Source: Verrucomicrobiales bacterium
GTDB taxonomy: Bacteria; Verrucomicrobiota; Verrucomicrobiia; Verrucomicrobiales; Verrucomicrobiaceae
Direction: 5' to 3'
Length of the DNA stretch: 14,556 bases
NCBI GenBank assembly: GCA_003453085.1
Contig: DMMK01000526.1
Location: 1 to 14,556, forward strand
The notes below the pieces were generated by a model, which was not told the DNA's origin, did no database searches, and saw only the letters and a list, made by a program, of their open reading frames with translations. Each line of letters begins with the position of its first letter. The stretch's first letter is position 1. Shown here one piece after another: positions 7,886-13,474 of this stretch. Made by a program: the position numbers and the translations under genes.

Positions 7886-8500
7886 ATGACAGATCCACAG
7901 CTCGATAACCTCTTGAACAGCGCGGCCACCCCGCCGGGTCTGTCGCCCGCCTTTGCCAGCCATGTTTGGCAAGAGATTCAGGCTAGGCAAAGCCTGCAAA
8001 GTCCTAGCTGGAAACAGGCTGTAGCCTGGCTCTTCCGCCCCCGCGCGGTGGCTTCGGTCGCTGCTTGCACGGTCCTCATGGGGACGGTGTGGTGGATGAA
8101 AAAAGATGTGTCGAGTCAGCAGCCGACTGTGACAGCGGAAACCCGCGCCAGCCTCGCCTGGATGCGCAGTGGCCACGCCCTCAGTGAAGAGGAATTTGCC
8201 CGTGAATGTGCGCTGCATGAAGGCCAGCGCGCCGAGTGCGCCCGGCTGTGTGCCCAGCTACAAGAAGCACGCGAACGACTGCGTCTAGCCCAGCAAACCC
8301 ACGGGCCGGAGGCTGCCACCACGCAGACCCATGAGCTGCATGTCAAAAGCTGCGAGCAGACCGCTCTGCTGCATCTGAAAAAAGTGGCCACGGCCATGAA
8401 TCCCCAGGCCGCTCAGGCCTACGTCCGGCAGATGCTTCCCCACCTGCCCGCCGACCACGAAACGCTGCAATTCATCACCTCAACCCGCCGCCAGCCCTGA
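7886..8500 (+). CDS. Membrane anti-sigma factor / periplasmic metal-sensor-like protein (CnrX-like)
   Basis: 204 residues. A cytoplasmic N-terminal part of about 50 residues (PQLDNLLNSA, ASHVWQEI) resembles short anti-sigma segments. A single transmembrane helix follows at about 54-70, then a helical periplasmic domain (72-204). That domain carries C108, H111, C118, C122, H152, C156 and H163, and ends in MNPQAAQAYVRQM (171-183). This layout matches periplasmic heavy-metal sensor proteins of the CnrX/Metal_resist type in PVC bacteria, as recalled, in which an x-LHE-x(5)-C-x(3)-C motif is followed by a second Cys/His helix and a terminal 'M-P-x(5)-Y' helix. The stop is three bases before the sigma factor start, and the order (regulator first) suggests co-translation of a matched pair. 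I infer that it holds the sigma factor at the membrane and releases it on a metal or redox signal. The ligand is not known, and no metal-resistance gene lies nearby. Confidence 0.78.
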   Translation: MTDPQLDNLLNSAATPPGLSPAFASHVWQEIQARQSLQSPSWKQAVAWLFRPRAVASVAACTVLMGTVWWMKKDVSSQQPTVTAETRASLAWMRSGHALSEEEFARECALHEGQRAECARLCAQLQEARERLRLAQQTHGPEAATTQTHELHVKSCEQTALLHLKKVATAMNPQAAQAYVRQMLPHLPADHETLQFITSTRRQP

Positions 8501-8503
8501 CTG

Positions 8504-9064
8504 ATGCCCGACGCTGACGCAGCGGCCATGCAGAGGCTGGCAGGGGGCGATGACCTGGCGCTGAATGAGATCATGGCCCGCTGGCAGGACCGTCTAGCCG
8601 CCTTTTTATGGCACATGACCCATGACCACGCAGCGGCCGGGGACTTAGCGCAGGAGACCTTTGTGCGCCTCTATCAGCATCGTCACCGCTACCGCCCACA
8701 GGCGGCGTTTTCCAGCTACCTTTTCCGCATCGCCCGCCACCTATTGGCCAATCACTGGCGCTGGCAAAAACGCCATCCGGCGGCCTCTCTGGATTCACTG
8801 ACCGAGAGTGGGCTGGACCAGCCAGCCACCACCCAGGCCCCAGATGAAAGCCTGAGCCAGGCTGAAACCGCACGGGAAGTGCAGCGTGCCATCGCCAGCC
8901 TGCCGAACGAACTGCGCGAGGCCCTGGTCCTCTTCACCTATCAGGATCTGGGGTATCGGCAGATGGCGGATATTTTGGACTGCTCCGAAAAAGCCGTCGA
9001 AACACGACTCTACCGGGCCCGTCAGCTTCTGAAGGAAAAACTGGCTGCCCTGGCCCAGGTGTGA
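8504..9064 (+). CDS. RNA polymerase sigma factor, ECF (sigma-70 family)
   Basis: 186 residues with region 2 at about 23-91, including DLAQETFVRLYQHRHRYRP (47-65) and the DNA-melting/-10 segment FSSYLFRIARHLLANHWR (69-86). A linker at 92-122 follows. Region 4 lies at about 124-182 with LPNELREALVLFTYQDLGY and the helix-turn-helix YRQMADILDCSEKAVETRLY (151-170). Regions 1 and 3 are absent, as in ECF sigma factors, and the length is normal. The ATG starts three bases after the stop of the membrane regulator, so the two form an operon and presumably a sigma/anti-sigma pair. No autoregulated promoter can be located, because the regulator's start is preceded directly by a terminator-like hairpin. 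The downstream DUF6807 gene is on the same strand, 59 bases away, with no terminator between. Confidence 0.95.
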   Translation: MPDADAAAMQRLAGGDDLALNEIMARWQDRLAAFLWHMTHDHAAAGDLAQETFVRLYQHRHRYRPQAAFSSYLFRIARHLLANHWRWQKRHPAASLDSLTESGLDQPATTQAPDESLSQAETAREVQRAIASLPNELREALVLFTYQDLGYRQMADILDCSEKAVETRLYRARQLLKEKLAALAQV

Positions 9065-9123
9065 ACGAGGTCGCTTCATGGAACCCTGTGAATGAAAGCG
9101 TTGAAGACCGCGTTTAGCCCTTC

Positions 9124-10347
9124 ATGAAGAAATCGCTCCTGTCGTTTTTCCTGGCTCTCACTGGCAGCACCGCATTGGCTGCCGAGCCTATCCAGATCAC
9201 CGTGCATGGCGGCGATAAAGACCAGACCCGTGCCATCGTCACCTTCAAGGCACCGAAGGAATGGAAGGGAGACCACACGCTTTCAGGCAGAGACGGCACC
9301 GTCGTTTCCATGCTGCAGGTGGATGCCGAGGGACGAGCCGTGATGATCGTGCCGCAGATCGGCGCCGGGGAGAATCTTCGTTTCAAAGAAGCCCCTTCCA
9401 GCCCGCCTGTTGCGCCCTATGGTCTCACGGTGGAGAAGGCGGGCGACGTGCTGCATTTCACCCATCACCAGGAGGGAAAAAAGCGCCCCGTGTTTGATTA
9501 CCAGATGGAGGCTGGGCCAGTGCCGAAAGGGGTATCGGAGGTGTTCAAGCATGGAGCGCACCTGCACCCTGTTTTTACGCCTAACGGCAAGCTTGTCACG
9601 GGCAACCACCCGGCGGACCACCGCTGGCATCGCGGCATCTGGATGGCGTGGACGAAGACGGAATTTGAAGGGGGCCATCCCGATTTCTGGAATCAGGGCA
9701 AGGGGCCCGATGGCACCCTCACTGCCGAGGTCCAGTTTCAGTCCCTGGTGAAAAGCTGGGGTGGCCCGGTGCAGGCAGGGTTCATCAGCCAGCACCGTTT
9801 TGTGGACCGCCCCGCTGGGCAGGAAAAAGCCGTGTTGGATGAGACCTGGGAAGTCACCGCCTATGCCCTCAACAGCGGGGATTCCCCGGCCTTCATTCTG
9901 GACCTCGTTTCCACCCAGACTTGCGCAGGGGCCTCCCCTCTAAAGCTACCCACCTACTACTACGGCGGCCTGGGCGTGCGCGGCCATGCGCAGTGGGATC
10001 CGGTGGATCAGGTGACCATGCTCACCAGCAATGGCGATGACCGCAAAAAGGGCGACTCGACCAAGGCCAAATGGGTCCACATGGGCGGCGTGGTGGCGGG
10101 TCAGCCCGCTGGCATGGCCATCCTCATTCACCCCAGCAATTTCCGCTTTCCCCAGCCACTGAGGCTGCACCCGAAAAATCCCCAGCTCTGCATCGCCCCT
10201 TCCCAGGACGGGGACTGGTCAATCGAGCCTGGGACGCCTTACGTCTCCAAGTACCGTTTCCTCATCACGGATGGCCCCGCCGAAGCGGCTTCCATCGAGG
10301 CAGCCTGGGAAAGCTACGCCCAGCCGCTAAAGGTGACCCTGGAGTAA
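9124..10347 (+). CDS. Secreted DUF6807 ('PmoA family') protein
   Basis: 407 residues with a clear signal peptide (MKKSLLSFFLALTGSTALA|AEP). Family features: HGAHLHPVFTPNG (143-155), the signature segment LVTGNHPADHRWHRGIWMAW (157-176) rich in histidine, a later YYYGGLGVRG segment, and HPSNFRFPQPLRLHP near 339-353. DUF6807 proteins are abundant in Verrucomicrobiota, Planctomycetota and Bacteroidota, usually near carbohydrate-degradation genes. The automatic label 'methane oxygenase PmoA' is misleading: this is a soluble secreted beta-rich protein with no transmembrane helices, unlike the real methane monooxygenase subunit. The histidine cluster suggests a metal or carbohydrate site, but the reaction is not established. 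It follows the sigma factor by 59 bases, so it may be expressed with it, and precedes the EboE-like gene. It appears complete. Confidence 0.9.
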   Translation: MKKSLLSFFLALTGSTALAAEPIQITVHGGDKDQTRAIVTFKAPKEWKGDHTLSGRDGTVVSMLQVDAEGRAVMIVPQIGAGENLRFKEAPSSPPVAPYGLTVEKAGDVLHFTHHQEGKKRPVFDYQMEAGPVPKGVSEVFKHGAHLHPVFTPNGKLVTGNHPADHRWHRGIWMAWTKTEFEGGHPDFWNQGKGPDGTLTAEVQFQSLVKSWGGPVQAGFISQHRFVDRPAGQEKAVLDETWEVTAYALNSGDSPAFILDLVSTQTCAGASPLKLPTYYYGGLGVRGHAQWDPVDQVTMLTSNGDDRKKGDSTKAKWVHMGGVVAGQPAGMAILIHPSNFRFPQPLRLHPKNPQLCIAPSQDGDWSIEPGTPYVSKYRFLITDGPAEAASIEAAWESYAQPLKVTLE

Positions 10348-10492
10348 ACGTGATGCGGGCACTCCTGCCTGCACCGCTCGCAGAATCAGCATCTCCCTTT
10401 GCACTGGGCACGGGTGCCGTTGCGCACACTCCCCACCGCAAAGCATTGCAAACAACGGCAACCCATCGCAAACTCCCCTCTTTCCTCGGCCT

Positions 10493-10500
10493 CCCCCCCC
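10493..10500. repeat. Run of eight C just upstream of the eboE start
   Basis: Eight consecutive C end four bases before the ATG at 10505, within a longer pyrimidine-rich stretch (about 10474-10500). The position where a ribosome-binding site would be is therefore anti-purine. Homopolymer runs of this length can vary in length by slippage. Confidence 0.7.
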
Positions 10501-10504
10501 AATC

Positions 10505-11680
10505 ATGCTTCTCAACCACGGCATCCATCTCGGCTACTGCACCAACATCCACCGTGGTGAAACCTGGGACCAGACCTGGGCGACCCTGCGCGACTACACC
10601 CTGCGGGTGAAAGAGCGCGTGAGCCCGGACAAGCCCTATGGCATCGGCCTGCGTCTGGGTCACCAAGCCTCGCTCGAACTGCTGGCCCCGGGGAAGATCG
10701 CCGAATTCAAGGACTGGCTGGCGGCCAACAACTGCTACGTTTTCACCATCAATGGCTTTCCCTACGGCTCCTTCCACGGCACCCGGGTGAAGGAGCAGGT
10801 GTTCCTGCCGGACTGGACCTCTAAAGACCGGCTGGAATACACCAAGCGCCTGTTCGATATCCTGGCTCAGCTCCTGCCCCCCGGGGCCAGCGGCAGCGTC
10901 AGCACCCTGCCCGGTTCGCACAAGACCTTCAACATCGGCGGGGACGAGATCAGCGCGATTTTTGAAAACGTCCGCCTCTGCCGGGAACACATCGAAACGG
11001 TCTCCGCCGCCACGGGGCATGACCTCCACCTCGGCTTCGAGCCCGAGCCCTTGGGCCTGTTTGAGACCAGCGGGGAGGTGCTCAAGTTCTTCGGCCTCTA
11101 TTATGACCGCCACCCTCAGGACAAGGACTTCTTCAAGTTCATCGGTCTGAACTACGACACCTGCCACCTCGCCATCGAGTATGAGACGCCCAAGCGTGCG
11201 CTCTCCCGCATCACCGGCGCCGGCATTCGCCTCAGCAAGCTGCACTTCAGCTCTGCGCTGAAGCTGAAACCCACCCCGGAGATGGTGGCCAAACTACGCG
11301 CTTTTGATGAGCCGGTGTACTTCCACCAAGTCATCGCCGACTACGGCCCCACCACGCCACTGCGCCGCTTCAAAGACCTGCCAGATGCCCTCCAATTCGC
11401 CCAGACGAATCCGGCGGAACTGGGGGATGAATGGCGCGTCCACTTCCACATCCCCCTGCACGCTCAGCCCACGGACGGATTTGAAAGCACGCGCGATCAC
11501 ATCGAAGGGGCCATGGACTGGCTTTCCCAAAATCCGACGAAGTGCCAGCACATCGAAATGGAGACCTACACCTGGGAAGTCCTGCCCGGCGAGCTGCGCA
11601 CGGGCGATGTCGTGGACCAGCTCGTCAAAGAGTATGATTGGACGCTGGGGGCAATGCGCGAACGCCAGTTGGTGGAGTAA
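10505..11680 (+). CDS. eboE: EboE-like metabolite traffic protein, xylose-isomerase-like TIM barrel
   Basis: 391 residues without a signal peptide, so cytoplasmic. The opening IHLGYCTNIHRGETW (7-21), then YGIGLRL (45-51), YVFTINGFPYGSFHGTRVK (78-96), the STLPGSHK segment (133-140), LHLGFEPEP (174-182), LNYDTCHLAIEYE (215-227), LSKLHFSSAL (243-252) and FHIPLH (314-319) follow the pattern of EboE proteins. Likely metal ligands of the barrel are E179, H221, H247 and an Asp/Glu-His set, by analogy with sugar-phosphate isomerase/epimerase folds. In cyanobacteria and algae the ebo (edb) cluster helps move a precursor to the periplasm, but the chemistry of EboE itself is unknown. No other ebo gene (UbiA-like, dehydroquinate-synthase-like, TatD-like or phosphatase) is in this window, so this copy is an orphan here. 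The ATG has no ribosome-binding site and sits right after the C8 run. It is convergent with the LuxR-type gene. Confidence 0.87.
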   Translation: MLLNHGIHLGYCTNIHRGETWDQTWATLRDYTLRVKERVSPDKPYGIGLRLGHQASLELLAPGKIAEFKDWLAANNCYVFTINGFPYGSFHGTRVKEQVFLPDWTSKDRLEYTKRLFDILAQLLPPGASGSVSTLPGSHKTFNIGGDEISAIFENVRLCREHIETVSAATGHDLHLGFEPEPLGLFETSGEVLKFFGLYYDRHPQDKDFFKFIGLNYDTCHLAIEYETPKRALSRITGAGIRLSKLHFSSALKLKPTPEMVAKLRAFDEPVYFHQVIADYGPTTPLRRFKDLPDALQFAQTNPAELGDEWRVHFHIPLHAQPTDGFESTRDHIEGAMDWLSQNPTKCQHIEMETYTWEVLPGELRTGDVVDQLVKEYDWTLGAMRERQLVE

Positions 11681-11816
11681 ATCCACACGGTACCGGTGTT
11701 GATTCGAAAGCTAAAAGGTGTCCTAAAGAAGGGCTTCAGATCTTCCTCAGCCGATGCCCGTGAAACATAAGCTGACAAAAATCTGAGCCCTCTTCAGAAC
11801 AATCATCATCCTCCCT

Positions 11817-11833
11817 CCAGGGACTGACCCTGG
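11817..11833. terminator. Hairpin 1 between convergent genes
   Basis: CCAGGG (11817-11822) and CCCTGG (11828-11833) form a perfect 6-bp stem with a five-base loop. No T-tract follows on either strand. It lies between the eboE-like gene (+) and the LuxR-type gene (-), next to a second hairpin. Confidence 0.4.
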
Positions 11834-11835
11834 CC

Positions 11836-11856
11836 ATGAGTAGGGATACTCATTTT
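11836..11856 (+). terminator. Hairpin 2 between convergent genes, terminator-like
   Basis: ATGAGTA (11836-11842), loop GGGA and TACTCAT (11847-11853) give a perfect 7-bp stem followed by TTT, about 155 bases past the eboE-like stop. The stem is AT-rich, so the terminator is weak to moderate. Confidence 0.5.
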
Positions 11857-11879
11857 CATGGAGGCCTTGTTTAAGGGGC

Positions 11880-12653
11880 TCAATCTTTGGGTATTGTCCG
11901 GGTGGCGGCCGTCCGGGTTTCCACGCCGAGTTTGCGCAGGATGGCATGTACGTGGTTGGTCACCGTGCGGTAGCTGATGCCCAGGATGGTGGCGATTTCA
12001 CGATCCCGTTTGCCCTCCATCATCCAGGCAAAGACCTCGCTCTCCCGCCGGGTCAGCCCGGCCCGTCGCAGCGGGGTGTGGTCCAGCGAGGAAATCTGGG
12101 GCTGTTGCTCCAGCGTGCGGCTCAGCACCCGGTCATTCTGATGGGCGATGACCACTTGGCGGCTGAAAAGGCGGATGATTTCCAGATCCTCCTCAGCAAA
12201 ATCTCGGCTGCCTCCCCGATTGAAAGTCACGCCACCGAGCTGGGTGGCGGACTGCACGGGGGTGACCACCTGGTGGCGCAGGCCCAGGGGCTTGAAGCCG
12301 ATGTCATAAAGCTCTGTTTTCTGAAACTCGCGCAGGGTGGTCAGCTCGGATAGCCGCATCAGCTCATCTGACCCGGCCGCGATGATGGGAAATCCGGGGT
12401 GGTCCCGCTGCACCACTTCGCCGATCCTTTTCAGCCGCTCCTCCAGGCCTGCAGGTTCATAATCCACCCCGTAGGCCGCTGTCAGCATGCCCGTTTGGCG
12501 GTCCCACAGTTCCAGGCTGCTGCAGCTTTCGGGAAACAGGTGTTGGCAGGCCCGGAAGACCCGGGTCTGAAAGGGGCTTCCGTCTTCCCTCTGGTGCAGC
12601 ATCTCCACGGCCTCCAGCAGCTTGCGCAGCCTGGCCTCCATCGTCATTTGCAT
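11880..12653 (-). CDS. LuxR-type transcriptional regulator with N-terminal sensor-like domain
   Basis: 257 residues from ATG 12653; in-frame ATGs at codons 3 and 5 are alternatives. The C-terminal region (about 197-257) is a LuxR/NarL helix-turn-helix: LTRRESEVFAWMMEGK (200-215), REIATILGISYRTVTNHVHA (218-237) and ILRKLGVETRTAA (238-250). The N-terminal region (about 10-175) is mixed alpha/beta and looks GAF-like, with a long helix and LELWDRQTGML near 47-57. It has no phospho-acceptor receiver motif, so this is probably a one-component regulator sensing a small ligand, not a two-component response regulator. No partner kinase is in view. It is divergent from the secretin-module gene pair at 12825, with a shared 171-base intergenic region, so these are the most likely targets besides itself. 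This is inferred from layout only. Confidence 0.87.
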   Translation of the reverse strand: MQMTMEARLRKLLEAVEMLHQREDGSPFQTRVFRACQHLFPESCSSLELWDRQTGMLTAAYGVDYEPAGLEERLKRIGEVVQRDHPGFPIIAAGSDELMRLSELTTLREFQKTELYDIGFKPLGLRHQVVTPVQSATQLGGVTFNRGGSRDFAEEDLEIIRLFSRQVVIAHQNDRVLSRTLEQQPQISSLDHTPLRRAGLTRRESEVFAWMMEGKRDREIATILGISYRTVTNHVHAILRKLGVETRTAATRTIPKD

Positions 12654-12824
12654 GAATGAGGTATCGGGTCATTTCAGGGGGTATTCCAGTCCAAATCTAC
12701 CCGCCATGCCTACAAAAGTGTCCCGCTCGATCTCACGACCCGCCCGGGAATGCCATTGATCGGGAAAGGCTGGCCCTGCATTTTGGCATTGCCTAGCGGG
12801 GCAGGGGGGCTTTACAACGTGGGC

Positions 12825-13472
12825 ATGACTTTGACCCAGCAGTTCCTGAGGGTGGCTCTAGGCGCGGGGATCGTTGTGGGGCAGGTTCTGGCTGCGCCAG
12901 TGGAGGTGGAACTGGTGATGTATGAGGTGCCTGAGGTACTGTGGCAGGCGAAGTTTGAAGGGCAGTTTCAAGAGCACCCGGCGCTGAAAAAGCGGCTGGA
13001 TGAAGAAATGCAGGTGGGCGGGCTGAAGCAGGTTTTGGCCGTGAAAGGGGCTGTGGGCGAGGACCAACCCTGGATCTGGCGGCAGGGGCAGGAGCAGGAG
13101 TTTGCCGAAGGCTGGGTGACCCCGGAGAAGCCACCGGCAATGCCGGAGAGACTGGCGAAACGCTTTGTGGGCAGCGCCGTGGAGATTCAGCAAGAGGGCC
13201 TCACGGAAGGGGGCAGGCTGCGGGTGAGTCTAAAGCTGGAGCACCATCTCACTCCGCCGAAGATGCGCCGCATCAGCTATGCCAATGCGGCGACGGGGGC
13301 CGAGCGGGAGAAGCTGTCCGTGGAATACCCGCAGTTTGATCAAATCGAGTGGATGGGACAGCTGACCCTATGGCAGCAGTGGCGGCAGGTGACCAACGTG
13401 CTGCGCCTTTCTGGCCCCGATGCCGGCGCGGGACCTGCCATGCGGTATGTGGTCTTCATCAAACGTCTTTGA
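12825..13472 (+). CDS. Exported protein with one secretin-like beta-module
   Basis: 215 residues when started at ATG 12825. The frame is open 25 codons further upstream to 12750, but the inner start gives a signal peptide (MTLTQQFLRVALGAGIVVGQVLAA|PVE) and a G-rich stretch 15-25 bases upstream. The mature protein begins VEVELVMYEVP, as in the 'own-family' strand of secretin-associated domains. It then carries a Q/E-rich strand pair (GQEQEFAEGWVTPE, 88-101), the signature MPERLAKRFVGSAVEI (106-121), and a C-terminal strand set ending MRYVVFIKRL. The signature corresponds to P-x-x-F-E-x-R-x-V-G-x-x-L-E of verrucomicrobial secretin-like proteins. The secretin gate and C-terminal barrel signature are absent and it is much shorter than a secretin. 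The next gene starts two bases after its stop and carries the same module, so the two are an operon. Function unknown; an outer-membrane or periplasmic assembly is inferred. Confidence 0.7.
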   Translation: MTLTQQFLRVALGAGIVVGQVLAAPVEVELVMYEVPEVLWQAKFEGQFQEHPALKKRLDEEMQVGGLKQVLAVKGAVGEDQPWIWRQGQEQEFAEGWVTPEKPPAMPERLAKRFVGSAVEIQQEGLTEGGRLRVSLKLEHHLTPPKMRRISYANAATGAEREKLSVEYPQFDQIEWMGQLTLWQQWRQVTNVLRLSGPDAGAGPAMRYVVFIKRL

Positions 13473-13474
13473 TC

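Noticed and set aside
9124..10347. Methane monooxygenase subunit, as the family name PmoA suggests
   Set aside because: There are no transmembrane helices, a signal peptide is present, and the H-rich segment matches DUF6807. No pmoB or pmoC gene is nearby.
10407..10418. GGCA/TGCC hairpin after the DUF6807 gene as a terminator
   Set aside because: The stem is only 4 bp and no T-tract follows.
10265..11245. Minus-strand open frame (326 codons) antisense to the eboE-like and DUF6807 genes
   Set aside because: It overlaps clear homologues on the other strand and shows no family features.
11728..11795. Imperfect inverted repeat (GAAGGGCTTCAGAT with ATCTGAGCCCTCTTC)
   Set aside because: The arms need bulges and are separated by about 40 bases. 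It could be chance and is not tied to any element.
12750..12824. Upstream extension of the single-module secretin-like gene to the ATG at 12750
   Set aside because: The extra 25 residues would bury the signal peptide inside the chain. The ATG at 12825 gives a normal export signal.
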